This document shows, piece after piece, positions 9,764-19,090 of a stretch of DNA of 64,000 nt. Within the stretch, counting starts at the first letter, position 1; each line of letters begins with the position of its first letter. The notes under the pieces are model-generated. The model worked only from the letters and a program-made list of their open reading frames with translations. It searched no databases and was not told the origin of the DNA. The DNA is from CAZTTH01 sp964615975 (GTDB taxonomy: Bacteria; Verrucomicrobiota; Lentisphaeria; JABSQK01; JAJFLO01): NCBI GenBank assembly GCA_964615975.1, contig CAZTTH010000012.1, positions 24,233-88,232 of the forward strand, written 5' to 3'. A program made the position numbers and the translations under genes.

Positions 9764-10498
9764 ATGATGATGAATAATAAATTTAACCATGTCACGGATA
9801 TCAGCGAAAAAGGTAAGGATAAGGATGGCAATCCCATCACCATCAACCGGCGCTTATTCATGCAATTACAGGTTTTTAGCAATTGCCTCAGTTCCCAAAA
9901 TCTGGTACTCGCACTGGTGCAGTCCGGCATCGAGGGCGTACTCTATGAAGATCTCAGCAATCCTTTTGGTATTGGCCTGCTCACCTTTAATGAAGATCCT
10001 GCTTTTTTTACCACTGAATTACGACAATTGTGTAAAAATAACGCATTTAAATCACTGATCATCCAACCCGAAATGAGTATGTTTGGGCGGACCTATGCCC
10101 GTGGTCATGAACTTGATCTGGAACGCTGGTTGTTGCACAAACCTCGTCAAACCGTAACCAATCCGCTATGGCCCTGGGCGATTTGGTATCCGTTGCGGCG
10201 CTCCGGGGATTTCACCAAAATATCCGCTGAGGAAGAGCGTGAAATACTGATGGAGCATGGCGCCATAGGCCACGCATTTGGCCGGGCCGAATTGGCACAT
10301 GATGTTCGACTCGCGTGTTATGGGTTAGATCGCAATGACAATGATTTTATCATCGGACTGATTGGCAAGGAATTGCATCCGCTATCGGCGGTGGTTGAAA
10401 CCATGCGTCGCACCCGACAAACCTCTGAGTTCATTTCCCGGCTTGGGCCCTTCTTTATTGGGCGTTCGATCTGGCAGTATATCAGACCAGCAGAGTAA
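9764..10498 (+). CDS. Chlorite dismutase / coproheme decarboxylase family heme protein
   Basis: 244-residue protein of the Cld/ChdC (HemQ) superfamily. Recognition rests on the C-terminal half: WYPLRRSGDF (141-150) corresponds to the YPMSKR segment bearing the catalytic Tyr of coproheme decarboxylase (here Y142), and MEHGAIGHAFGR (163-174) matches the stretch holding the proximal heme histidine (H165). DNDFIIGLIGKELHPLSAVVETMR and the terminal RLGPFFIGRSI also follow the family. Members either decarboxylate coproheme to heme b, degrade chlorite, or serve unknown roles; the sequence alone does not decide. No signal peptide, so cytoplasmic. ATG 9764 is preceded by AAGGA; two further ATGs follow directly. 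Sits 13 bases after the repeat kinase, and no other heme-synthesis genes are nearby. Confidence 0.85.
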   Translation: MMMNNKFNHVTDISEKGKDKDGNPITINRRLFMQLQVFSNCLSSQNLVLALVQSGIEGVLYEDLSNPFGIGLLTFNEDPAFFTTELRQLCKNNAFKSLIIQPEMSMFGRTYARGHELDLERWLLHKPRQTVTNPLWPWAIWYPLRRSGDFTKISAEEEREILMEHGAIGHAFGRAELAHDVRLACYGLDRNDNDFIIGLIGKELHPLSAVVETMRRTRQTSEFISRLGPFFIGRSIWQYIRPAE

Positions 10499-10548
10499 TT
10501 GTGTATGCAAGATGAAATATTCAGCGCGGATACTTCTGGACTGGATGA

Positions 10549-11163
10549 ATGAATAAGCAAAATAAACTCCTGGCTGAGGCCATACATCAGTTCGATGAGG
10601 CCAATGCGCAAGATCCGAATCGGGAAATGGATGCGGGAATCAGCGTTCCCAGGGAGTTGCTTTACGCACAACGAATGAGCGCCATGCTGCAGCGGTTTTT
10701 CCCGGTGTCATCGGAAGCGCTGCAATTGGCGGTGCGCTGCCAGCATTTGCAACGCTGGCTTGTGCCCAGATCAGATTTTCCAGAAGGTCGAATTGGTTAT
10801 CATCGATGGCGTCGTCATTTGGCGGAAAAACACGCCGAAGATGCGGGAGTGATTCTCTCCCGGCTTGGTTATGATCCCCACATGATTGCGCGGGTGCAAC
10901 AATTGGTGCGCAAGGTGAGCTTGAAAACGGATCCGGAAACGCAAACCCTGGAGGATGTCGCCTGTCTGGTTTTTTTAACCTATTACGCGTATGAATTTCA
11001 GGCGAAACATGGTCGGGAAAAATTGCGGGATGTGGTGAGCAAAAGCTGGCGGAAAATGTCTGAAGTCGGACGAAAACTGGTTGATCAACTTGAGCTAAAC
11101 GATGAAATTCGCGATCGGTTGCAGGAGTGTCGTGAGCAGACTCCGCCCGGGGTAAGTGTTTAG
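10549..11163 (+). CDS. DUF4202 family protein
   Basis: 204-residue soluble protein matching the DUF4202 family across its length: FDEANAQDPN near the N terminus, PRELLYAQRMSAML, the His-containing RCQHLQRWLVPRSDFP, IGYHRWRRHLAEKHAE, and TLEDVACLVFLTYY, followed by KSWRKMSEVG. The conserved His, Arg and acidic positions suggest an HD-like helical hydrolase fold, but no biochemical role is known to me. It follows the Cld-family gene by 50 bases in the same direction and may belong to the same transcript. Start ATG 10549 has only a weak GGA upstream. Confidence 0.85.
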   Translation: MNKQNKLLAEAIHQFDEANAQDPNREMDAGISVPRELLYAQRMSAMLQRFFPVSSEALQLAVRCQHLQRWLVPRSDFPEGRIGYHRWRRHLAEKHAEDAGVILSRLGYDPHMIARVQQLVRKVSLKTDPETQTLEDVACLVFLTYYAYEFQAKHGREKLRDVVSKSWRKMSEVGRKLVDQLELNDEIRDRLQECREQTPPGVSV

Positions 11164-11187
11164 CGTGGTTTTTGAGGGTAATCAAGG

Positions 11188-11274
11188 TTAGAGTCCAGTC
11201 CCCAATTGCGGGACTGGTGTTTAGTCGTTCATTGCTCTGCGTCAGGCTAAAGACTGGACACCAACGCTGCGCTA
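11188..11274 (-). repeat. Dispersed ~85-bp element, copy 1 (inverse of copy at 61132)
   Basis: Read on the minus strand this stretch begins GTTGGTGTCCAGTCTTTAGC and ends AGTCCCGCAATTGGGGACT followed by a short tail to AACCTT. The plus strand at 61132-61216 has the same succession (GTTGGAGTACAGGCTTCAGC ... AGTCCCGCATTGCGGGAC ... AACCTAG). Here the 3' part forms an 8-bp perfect stem, CCAGTCCC/GGGACTGG (11195-11217). It lies between the DUF4202 gene and the convergent alcohol dehydrogenase-like gene, where it could also act as a bidirectional transcription stop, although no T-run follows. Confidence 0.65.
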
Positions 11275-11306
11275 ACCACATCCACCAAGGGCTGATCAGA
11301 CTTTGC

Positions 11307-12524
11307 CTATAACGCCTTCTGATAGAGTTCGAGATAGTCTTTAGTCTGCAAAGGAATCGGATTATACATCGCAGTCCATTCGTTTACTGCCTCGTTTGCC
11401 AGTTGCGGCAGATCGGAACTGGCAATGCCATAAGTCTTAAGATGGGGAGAAAAGCCGATTGAATTTAATATTTTGAATAACCAGGCGATCAGGTTATTCA
11501 TGGCCTGAGTATCCGAATCCCTGGGGGCAACTAAGCGAGCAGCGGTTGCGGCCAGTTCGGCATAGATCTTTTGCAGTTGAGGATCTCTGCCATTGTGAGA
11601 AATCACATGCGGCAGCATCAGACATACCGCGTGGCCACGCGGTAACCCATAATGAATGGTGAGTGGCTGGGCGGCCGCGTGGGCGGCTCCCAACATGCTG
11701 TTTTCCACCGCGATACCGGCATACGCTGAGCCCAGCAACATCCCGGCGCGGGCCTTCAGGTTTTCTGGTTCAGCCATGACTGTGGTAAAGCTGGTGCCAA
11801 TCAACTTGAATGCTTCGCGTGAGAACATGGCAGAGGCGCGATTGCGTTTGGAGCTGACTGCGCTTTCAATGGCCAGGGCCAGGACACCCATTCCCGATTC
11901 GATGGTTTCTTTCATCGGTAGAGACAAGGTAAATATAGGATCAATAATTGCAACGACCGGCGCTGCATTCGGGTGTCGGCAAAGCAAGAGTTTATTGGTT
12001 TTTGCATTGGTTATCTGCGCATAAGAAAGGCATTCACTTCCAGTACCGGCGGTAGTCGGAATGGCAATGACCGGCAACATCGAATCAATGGTTTGATCAG
12101 GATTCTGGTAATCTTCTAAAACGCCGCCATTGGTCAGGAGAAAGTTACAGGCTTTGGCGGTGTCAAGGCAACCCCCGCTTCCTAATCCGATAATCAGATC
12201 AATCTGGGCATTTACGACGGATTGATAGCATTGGTTAACATCCTGGATGGTGGGCGTTTCCTTGGCATCATCATAAATGGTTACGCTATGGTTTTCTTCT
12301 GCTAATATTTTCAAAACCCGATCAATATGACCGGCAGCTTTCACGCTTGGTTCGGAAATTATCAATATATGTTTACCGTCGTATTCATTAACAAATTCAT
12401 TCAATCGTCTGATGGAATCATTGCCATAAACCAAATGGGTTAACGGACGATAGTCGAAGATCGCGGTATTATTAAGGTTAATGTTGGTATTCATATTCAT
12501 AAAGATAGTGTATGATTCTAACAA
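11307..12524 (-). CDS. Iron-containing alcohol dehydrogenase family protein lacking most metal ligands
   Basis: 405-residue member of the group III (iron-type) alcohol dehydrogenase family. NAD(P)-binding landmarks are intact: GLGSGGCLDTAKA and IPTTAGTGSE. The metal site is not: where relatives have D-x-x-x-H in a DALTHAIE-type segment this protein has GVLALAIE (about 11865-11890), and in the GxxHAxAHxL...PHG region it reads GAAHAAAQPL and LPRGHAV, so the second and last His are Gln and Arg. Only the first His of that block remains. It may use another mechanism, bind no metal, or be an unusual reductase; substrate unknown. TTG 12524 has GAGAGG upstream; ATGs at residues 9 and 11 are alternatives. 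Monocistronic, convergent to the DUF4202 gene. Confidence 0.85.
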   Translation of the reverse strand: MLESYTIFMNMNTNINLNNTAIFDYRPLTHLVYGNDSIRRLNEFVNEYDGKHILIISEPSVKAAGHIDRVLKILAEENHSVTIYDDAKETPTIQDVNQCYQSVVNAQIDLIIGLGSGGCLDTAKACNFLLTNGGVLEDYQNPDQTIDSMLPVIAIPTTAGTGSECLSYAQITNAKTNKLLLCRHPNAAPVVAIIDPIFTLSLPMKETIESGMGVLALAIESAVSSKRNRASAMFSREAFKLIGTSFTTVMAEPENLKARAGMLLGSAYAGIAVENSMLGAAHAAAQPLTIHYGLPRGHAVCLMLPHVISHNGRDPQLQKIYAELAATAARLVAPRDSDTQAMNNLIAWLFKILNSIGFSPHLKTYGIASSDLPQLANEAVNEWTAMYNPIPLQTKDYLELYQKAL

Positions 12525-12704
12525 TTAGCCTCTCTTTTTGCAATTTTAAATTGGGTTTTATTTCAAGCAATTACACTGGAATAATATTTTATTTTCATCC
12601 ATTCGCAGAAAATCAAATCAAGGTTTACCCGGGGATGAGGCGGGAATAAGGCATTGTTAATTACCAGTTATGCGACTTCGGTCGGACATTGGTAGACGAT
12701 GATA

Positions 12705-13214
12705 TCAATGCAACTTCAACGCGATGTAACTGAGTTTGGTTGGACGATTGTTGGTGAGTTCGCTGGTTAGCATCGCGATAAATTGATAAAAAGAAATGTT
12801 CCCGTATTTCGCGCCTAAAACCGGCATGACCATGGACTTCAATTGCCGTTCATCGATGAAATGGAGAATCTGTTTCAGGGCACTCGTGATCCCATCCAGG
12901 GTGCAGATTGGAGATTGATTTAAATCATAAACCAGTGCTGCCAGGCGCAGCGGATTATTGGCGATGGTTACTAGTGATCCAACAGGGTAGGGGGGCGAAC
13001 GGGAAATTTTCGTCCTTATATTCCATAAACTTTCTCTGGGTTCAATGAATTCTGGATCAGCATTCAATACCATACAAGTGTCATCTTCGATGACGGTGAC
13101 TTCTGGCAAATCATGAGGTTGGAAGTAAATTGACGCGGAAATTTCGACACCAGCAATCTCTGCCCAGAAATCAGACTGCCTTTCAGGAATTTCAAACATT
13201 TCTTTAGTCATCAT
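12705..13214 (-). CDS. Uncharacterised 169-residue protein, weakly macro-domain-like
   Basis: I do not recognise this protein firmly. The C-terminal half (about 90-165) has NPLRLAALVYD, then a helix, then LKSMVMPVLGAKYG, a pattern like the end of macro (ADP-ribose-binding) domains where a strand ends in P-x-[IL]-G-x-x-x-G. The N-terminal half is unassigned and shows no signal peptide or membrane helix. It is divergent from the P-type ATPase with only 26 bases between start codons, so promoters or ribosome sites overlap and the pair may be co-regulated. No good ribosome site precedes ATG 13214. Confidence 0.55.
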   Translation of the reverse strand: MMTKEMFEIPERQSDFWAEIAGVEISASIYFQPHDLPEVTVIEDDTCMVLNADPEFIEPRESLWNIRTKISRSPPYPVGSLVTIANNPLRLAALVYDLNQSPICTLDGITSALKQILHFIDERQLKSMVMPVLGAKYGNISFYQFIAMLTSELTNNRPTKLSYIALKLH

Positions 13215-13240
13215 AATTTATCGAGGAGATAAGTGACTCT

Positions 13241-15928
13241 ATGGACACATCAAAAGCACAAACTTCATGGCATAACCTAACCATTCAGGAAACGGTTTCC
13301 AAGTTGAATACCACCCCCGCCGGTTTGTCCCCTGTTGATGCCGCGGCCCGGTTGAAAACTCACGGTCCTAATGAATTACAAGCGGGTAAACGAACTTCAC
13401 CGTGGATGATGTTTGCCGAGCAATTCAAGAATGTGCTGGTGATCATCCTATTGTTTGCCACCGTGTTATCCGGATTTTTAGGACATGGTTTGGAAGCCGG
13501 AGTAATCGCTGTCATCGTCATTTTTTCGGTCACCCTTGGCTTTATCCAGGAATACCGGGCCGAAAGAGCGTTGGAGGCGTTGCGGGATATGGCGGCTTTG
13601 ACGGCGACCGTGGTTCGCGATGGCGTCGAAAGCGAAATCCCGGTGCGTGAACTTGTCCCCGGTGATCTGGTGATCCTCACTGCCGGCGATAAAATTCCTG
13701 CTGATTTGAGACTGACCGAAGCGATTAATTTACAAATCGAAGAAGCCATGCTTACCGGCGAATCGGTTCCGGTCGAAAAACAATGCGCCGCAATCGATAA
13801 ATCTGAAGTGCCATTGGCAGAGAAAAAAAACTGTGCATTCTCGGGTACAATTGTTACCTATGGTCGGGGACGGGGGATTGTTTATGCCACCGGAATGAAG
13901 ACGGAATTTGGAAAAATCGCGACAATGCTGGAATCGATTGAATCCACGCGCACCCCCTTGCAGGAAAATCTTGATCGGGTTGGTCATGTGTTAGCGCGTA
14001 TTGCCTTTGTCATTGTCACCATCATCATGATTATTGGGTTGATGCGGGGTCAACCCTTTGTTGAAATCTTGATTTTTAGCATTGCTCTGGCTGTGGCGGT
14101 TGTCCCTGAGGCGTTACCGGCGGTGGTCACAATTTCTTTGGCAATCGGGGTGCAGAAGATGGTGCGTCGTCATGCCTTGGTGAGAAAACTTCAGGCTGTC
14201 GAAACCCTAGGATGCACCTCGGTCATTTGTTCCGATAAAACCGGAACCTTGACCAAGGATGAAATGACCGTAAGGCAATGTGTGGTCGCTGATCGAATTA
14301 TCTCCGTGACTGGCACCGGATACGATCCTCAAGGTTCTTTTTGTGATTCCCAGGGCAACACGATCTCCGCGTTTCCGGACCTGGTTGCCTTGTTACAGGC
14401 AGCTGTGCTGTGCAATGATGCGGTATTAATCGACAATCCGCCCGCGGAAAGCGAGCCGATCAAGGGAGATCCCACGGAGGCTGCTCTATTGGTTGTCGGT
14501 AAGAAAGCAAATTTGCATAAAACCGAGCTTGAATCCCGCTTTCCTCGGGTTCATGAAATTCCCTTCGCTTCGGAAACCAAGCGTATGACCACCATGCATC
14601 AATCCGGTGAAAAAACCGTGTCCTTTACCAAGGGAGCGCCGGAAATGATCTTGCCCTTATGTACCCGGCAGCGACAAAACGATCAAGTGATTGCCATCGG
14701 TGAGGCTGAGCGACAAGGCATTTTAGATCAAGCTCAGGTGATGGCAAAACAATCACTGCGGGTGTTGGCGATCGCGGAAAAAACTGACACGGACAACATT
14801 CATTCCGTTGATGATCTTACTTTTCTGGGGTTGATTGGGATGATGGATCCGCCCCGGCCTGAGGCGCGGGAAGCAATTGCCACCTGTGTTGAGGCGGGTG
14901 TCAACGTGGTCATGATCACCGGTGATCATCCGTTGACCGCGCAGGCAGTCGGGAAGGAACTTGGATTGTTGAAGCATGGCCGGGTAGTCACCGGGGTGGA
15001 ACTGGAAAAAATGTCGGAGGATGAGTTAAGCAACCAAATCCATTCCATCGATATCTTTGCCCGGGTCAGTCCAGCTCATAAGCTCCGGCTTGTGGAATCC
15101 TTCCAACGGCAGGGACAAATTGTTGCCATGACCGGTGATGGAGTCAATGATGCTCCAGCGCTCAAAAAAGCGGATATTGGGGTGGCGATGGGAATTACCG
15201 GCACTGATGTCACCAAGGAAGCGGCAGCCATGACTTTGACGGATGATAATTTTGCCTCAATTGTCGCAGCGGTCGAAGAGGGCAGGGGGATCTTCAGCAA
15301 TATCAAAAAGTATCTGATGTATCTGCTGTCATCGAATCTCGGTGAAATCGGGTTGATGGCAGGCGCGACACTGTTGGGGCTGCCGATGCCTTTGTCCGCG
15401 GTGCAGATTCTTTATGTCAATCTGGCCACCGATGGTTTGCCGGCGCTGGCATTGGCGGTCGATCCCCCCGAAAAGGATTTGATGTCACGCCCGCCGCGCA
15501 ATCCCCGCACCGGAATTTTCACCCGTCCGGTAGTCACTTTGATGACGATCGGTGGTGTCTGGTCGGCGCTTACCAATCTCGGAGTGTTTGTCTGGATGTT
15601 ACAAACCGGCCGGAGTCTCACTGAAGCCATGACCATGACTTTCATGTGCCTGGTTCTCATACAATTCTTCAAAGCGTATAATTTTCGTTCAGACCGGCTA
15701 TCGGTTCTCAATCAGCCATTTGCGAATAAGTGGTTGAATATAGCCATTGTGTGGGAGTTGATTCTGCTGGCATTTATCATCTATGTTCCGTTTCTTGAAA
15801 AAGCCTTCGGCACCTGTCCTTTGTCACTCAATGATTGGATCATTCTGATCGTGCTATCCTTTAGTGTCATGCCGGTATTGGAATTGGGAAAATGGGGTAT
15901 TCGGCGGGGGTGGTTTGGGGCTGAGTAA
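13241..15928 (+). CDS. P2-type cation-transporting ATPase, probably Ca2+
   Basis: 895-residue inner-membrane P-type ATPase exporting a cation at the cost of ATP. N-terminal cation-ATPase domain, actuator motif TGES (172-175), phosphorylation motif with D332 in DKTGTLTKD, hinge GDGVNDAP (632-639), and ten expected membrane helices. Ion-site signatures favour calcium: VPEALP in helix 4 (E290), SSNLGE in helix 5 and NLATDGLPA in helix 6 match the SERCA/PMR1 pattern. At the helix-8 position where SERCA has a Glu the aligned residue appears to be Gln, so one of two sites may differ. GAGGAG ends about 11 bases before the ATG. Divergent from the gene at 12705-13214. Confidence 0.92.
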   Translation: MDTSKAQTSWHNLTIQETVSKLNTTPAGLSPVDAAARLKTHGPNELQAGKRTSPWMMFAEQFKNVLVIILLFATVLSGFLGHGLEAGVIAVIVIFSVTLGFIQEYRAERALEALRDMAALTATVVRDGVESEIPVRELVPGDLVILTAGDKIPADLRLTEAINLQIEEAMLTGESVPVEKQCAAIDKSEVPLAEKKNCAFSGTIVTYGRGRGIVYATGMKTEFGKIATMLESIESTRTPLQENLDRVGHVLARIAFVIVTIIMIIGLMRGQPFVEILIFSIALAVAVVPEALPAVVTISLAIGVQKMVRRHALVRKLQAVETLGCTSVICSDKTGTLTKDEMTVRQCVVADRIISVTGTGYDPQGSFCDSQGNTISAFPDLVALLQAAVLCNDAVLIDNPPAESEPIKGDPTEAALLVVGKKANLHKTELESRFPRVHEIPFASETKRMTTMHQSGEKTVSFTKGAPEMILPLCTRQRQNDQVIAIGEAERQGILDQAQVMAKQSLRVLAIAEKTDTDNIHSVDDLTFLGLIGMMDPPRPEAREAIATCVEAGVNVVMITGDHPLTAQAVGKELGLLKHGRVVTGVELEKMSEDELSNQIHSIDIFARVSPAHKLRLVESFQRQGQIVAMTGDGVNDAPALKKADIGVAMGITGTDVTKEAAAMTLTDDNFASIVAAVEEGRGIFSNIKKYLMYLLSSNLGEIGLMAGATLLGLPMPLSAVQILYVNLATDGLPALALAVDPPEKDLMSRPPRNPRTGIFTRPVVTLMTIGGVWSALTNLGVFVWMLQTGRSLTEAMTMTFMCLVLIQFFKAYNFRSDRLSVLNQPFANKWLNIAIVWELILLAFIIYVPFLEKAFGTCPLSLNDWIILIVLSFSVMPVLELGKWGIRRGWFGAE

Positions 15929-16065
15929 CAAAAATGAAATGATTTTTTAATTTTCTCAGATCAATGTGTGGTAATTACTGACAACGAAAAAAATGACTTG
16001 CAAGATTCGTCATTACAGCGCAAACAAGTGTATTCGAATCGCACTTATCGGGAAGAAGTAAACCA

Positions 16066-17583
16066 TTGAAATGTTCCCGAAAATCTGATGTGGGTATGGG
16101 CAGATGCGATAACCTTTGCTGGGGTCTGCAAGCCCTGACATTGATTGCTTTGGCACTCTTGTGGCCGGCAGATATTTCCTTTATCAATGATGAAGCCGGG
16201 CTCATTGCCAGAGCGTGGCAATTTAATGATGAACATCGTCTCGCACCCTATGGGCTTACCGGCACCGTTGGGGTCCCTTATGGCCCATTGCCTACCTGGT
16301 TTTACCAAGCCTGCCTGATGTGTACCAAGAATCTGGTGGCCATCAGTATGATCAAGAACGGGATAAGCATAATGATTCTCTTGTTTGCGCTTCTGTGGTG
16401 GGCGCGTGAATTGAATTATTGCCGCCATCCCATTTTGCTGACCCTGGCTTCTCCTTACATATACATATTGCACCGTAAACTGTGGGATGATGGATTCATG
16501 GTCGGTCTGAGTGTGATTACCGCTCCTTTGTTAATACGTTTTCTGCGCGCCCCTTCACGCCGTTTGTTCATGACCTCATTACTGTTAATTGTGGTAATGA
16601 TTCATATTCAACTCAAGTCACTTTTTGTGATTATCGGGTGGAGCCTGACGGTAATGGTTTGCCAATGGCGGTGGTTGTGGGCCAATCGTTTATGGATTAT
16701 AATCACATCCGGACTGGCGATCATGGTTTCCTGGCCTTATTGCTCGGTTGTGATCGGCCACGTCCATTTCCCCGATCAGTTAAAGGACTCGTTGGGAATG
16801 AGTATGGTGGGGGGGCTGATGGGCATACAGTTTCTTAGTTTCCATGGTTGGGGAGCCTACGATCTGGTAACAAATTTATACCCTGACCTTGCTCTGATGA
16901 GCAATCTTGGCGCCATTCTGCGATTCGGCACATACTTGAGTTTTGGATTATTCCTTGGCGGGGTCTGGTTGGGGATAAGATCGATCTGGCGAAACGCGAT
17001 TGCATCGCATTTGTCATTGACATGTGAAGATAAATTTACCGGATTCTGTCTCATAACCATGGGGATCAACCTGGCATTTTATCTTATTACCCGTCATCAA
17101 CAGCTCCCGCATTATTATCTGAGTGCCTGGTTGGTGTATTATTACTTTTTATGGCGGTGCGTCAACCAATTATGGAATCTGCGGCCGATCCGAATCATTT
17201 ATCAGGGGTATTTTTTGTGCCTGGTCGCATCAATGGTTAACCTGATTGGATATATCCATGTCAACGGTGGCGATCGGAGCATTCAGTATGGAGCAACCTT
17301 GGGCAATCAACTGCAGGTCATGCGCCAGGTTGTGGCAGCGAATTATCATTACAGCAGCATTGCGCTAAAAGTGCGGAATTATCGCCATTTTCCCCATACC
17401 TTTGAGCTTTTGCGACGGATCGTGGAGGCAACTGCTGAAAATCAACCGGCGATCAATCCCGCTCCGAGCCTCAAGTATATTGTCATTGATTACGACCACA
17501 CCCAGCCGCCTGAATCCGGCTGGATCAAGGCGACGATTCGCGAACAACCTTTCGATGTTTTTTTGCTGCGGTCTTATGAATGA
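16066..17583 (+). CDS. Polytopic membrane glycosyltransferase, GT39-like
   Basis: 505-residue protein with about ten hydrophobic helices and an early loop reading FINDEAGL, the acidic Asp-Glu motif typical of GT39/ArnT/PMT-type enzymes that move sugars from polyprenyl-phosphate donors. A soluble C-terminal ~90 residues follows. Acceptor and sugar cannot be told from sequence. The start is uncertain: TTG 16066 has a GGAAG about ten bases upstream, while GTG 16090 and ATG 16096 are alternatives. Its stop overlaps the next gene by eight bases, and both products are of the same general type, so they probably act together. Confidence 0.75.
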   Translation: MKCSRKSDVGMGRCDNLCWGLQALTLIALALLWPADISFINDEAGLIARAWQFNDEHRLAPYGLTGTVGVPYGPLPTWFYQACLMCTKNLVAISMIKNGISIMILLFALLWWARELNYCRHPILLTLASPYIYILHRKLWDDGFMVGLSVITAPLLIRFLRAPSRRLFMTSLLLIVVMIHIQLKSLFVIIGWSLTVMVCQWRWLWANRLWIIITSGLAIMVSWPYCSVVIGHVHFPDQLKDSLGMSMVGGLMGIQFLSFHGWGAYDLVTNLYPDLALMSNLGAILRFGTYLSFGLFLGGVWLGIRSIWRNAIASHLSLTCEDKFTGFCLITMGINLAFYLITRHQQLPHYYLSAWLVYYYFLWRCVNQLWNLRPIRIIYQGYFLCLVASMVNLIGYIHVNGGDRSIQYGATLGNQLQVMRQVVAANYHYSSIALKVRNYRHFPHTFELLRRIVEATAENQPAINPAPSLKYIVIDYDHTQPPESGWIKATIREQPFDVFLLRSYE

Positions 17584-19051
17584 TGCAACGATAAAAATCA
17601 CCACCCCAATGGGGAAAATAAAACGGCATTGGGCGATCCTGCTCTTGACTATTCTCCCCCTGGCAATTATCCTGCGTAGTCATACCTATACTGAACCCTT
17701 GGAATGCGATGAAAACATTTACATGTTGATTGCCAAAGACTGGATCGACGGCGGCAAGCCTTATGTGACACTCTGGGATAACAAACCGATCGGTACCTTC
17801 CTGATTTATCGACTCGCCATTCACTTGTTCGGCTATCTTGAGATCGCTCCGAAGCTGGCGGCCACTTGCGCGATAATCGCCACCACCCTGCTGATAGGAT
17901 ATGGGTTGTATCGGAGCGGGATTCCGGTCATCATGTCTGCTTTATTGCTTTTGATCTGGCTCATGTTAAGTGTCCAGGTCGGATGTTACGCCAATGGCGC
18001 GAACATGGAAGTTTTCCTCCTGCCTTTTATGCTGGGAGCGTTTGTGCTTTGTGATCGTTTCATCGAAAATGGCCGTGAAGTTGATTTCTGGGGGGCATAT
18101 GGCTGTTTGATTTGCGGGATACTGATCAAACCGGTGGTTCTGCCATTTTTTCTCGTGCCCCTGATCATACTCCCCCGCAGGGAAGGGAATCAAGGGGTGA
18201 GGCCCCTCCTCACCCGGATCGTCGGGGTGATCATCCTCATGGTTGGCATCCCTGTAATCGTCTATGCGTTATGTGGATATCCCGCAGAAATCCTGATCAC
18301 CCAATGGCTGGAAAATAGACGGCATGTGATGATTACCGCGGAACAAACCCAAACCAGCTTTATCTCCAGATTGATCGGTATTCCATTCAATCCTGCGGCA
18401 AGGCCATTTGCCCCGGTCTTGATCGTTGCTCTTCTCGCGGTGATAGGGTCAGTTCTTCGTGGCGCGAAAAACCCAAGGTATCCATTACTGCTGTTAGGTT
18501 TCTTTACTGCCGCCTTGTTTGCCATTGCCTTGCCCGGCAGCAACCAGCCGCATTATTATATTTTGCTCCTGCCTTTTCTCGTTCTGGGTTTTTCTCTGTT
18601 GCCGGAACTGACCACAAAACGGGTGGCAATCATTCTCCATCTTCTGACCCTGACTTATCTGGGAAGTGCAACTTACAAGGACTATCTCTCCCGGCATCCC
18701 CATGAAATCAGTTTCGCCAAGTATGGCTCAAACTGGTTTATTCGGGATAAGGTGATTGGCGAAGAACTCAGGGCGCGGGATTTGGGCAATCGCACCATGT
18801 TCGTCGATGGCACTCATCCCGGCATCTATGTCTATGCCCGAAATAGGCCGACAACCCGTTTCTTTGTTGCCATCTATTATGTCGGGATGCAGATCGTGTC
18901 CTGGGATGAGGTCTTTGCATCGTTGCGAGCGGCGCCGCCGGAAATCTGCGTCCTGCTCAACCCTATACTCCCGCCGTTCTCCGATTGGCTGGCGGCTAAT
19001 TATACCTGGTATGACACCATTGCCGGCAGTCAGGTTTATCGGCGAAAATAA
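17576..19051 (+). CDS. Polytopic membrane glycosyltransferase, GT39 family
   Basis: 491 residues from ATG 17576. The N-terminal helix is followed by EPLECDENIYMLIAKDWIDG and then a VTLWDNKPIG segment, the usual first-loop signature of GT39 family enzymes with catalytic Asp-Glu. About ten further membrane helices and a C-terminal soluble domain of roughly 100 residues follow. The frame is open further upstream to 17402, but that would be inside the previous gene; ATG 17576 gives an eight-base overlap, which fits a coupled pair. Likely role is glycan or protein decoration at the outer face of the inner membrane; substrate unknown. Confidence 0.82.
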   Translation: MNDATIKITTPMGKIKRHWAILLLTILPLAIILRSHTYTEPLECDENIYMLIAKDWIDGGKPYVTLWDNKPIGTFLIYRLAIHLFGYLEIAPKLAATCAIIATTLLIGYGLYRSGIPVIMSALLLLIWLMLSVQVGCYANGANMEVFLLPFMLGAFVLCDRFIENGREVDFWGAYGCLICGILIKPVVLPFFLVPLIILPRREGNQGVRPLLTRIVGVIILMVGIPVIVYALCGYPAEILITQWLENRRHVMITAEQTQTSFISRLIGIPFNPAARPFAPVLIVALLAVIGSVLRGAKNPRYPLLLLGFFTAALFAIALPGSNQPHYYILLLPFLVLGFSLLPELTTKRVAIILHLLTLTYLGSATYKDYLSRHPHEISFAKYGSNWFIRDKVIGEELRARDLGNRTMFVDGTHPGIYVYARNRPTTRFFVAIYYVGMQIVSWDEVFASLRAAPPEICVLLNPILPPFSDWLAANYTWYDTIAGSQVYRRK

Positions 19052-19090
19052 ACGAAAATCGCAGTATGCGATTGATGAATCGAACCCCCA

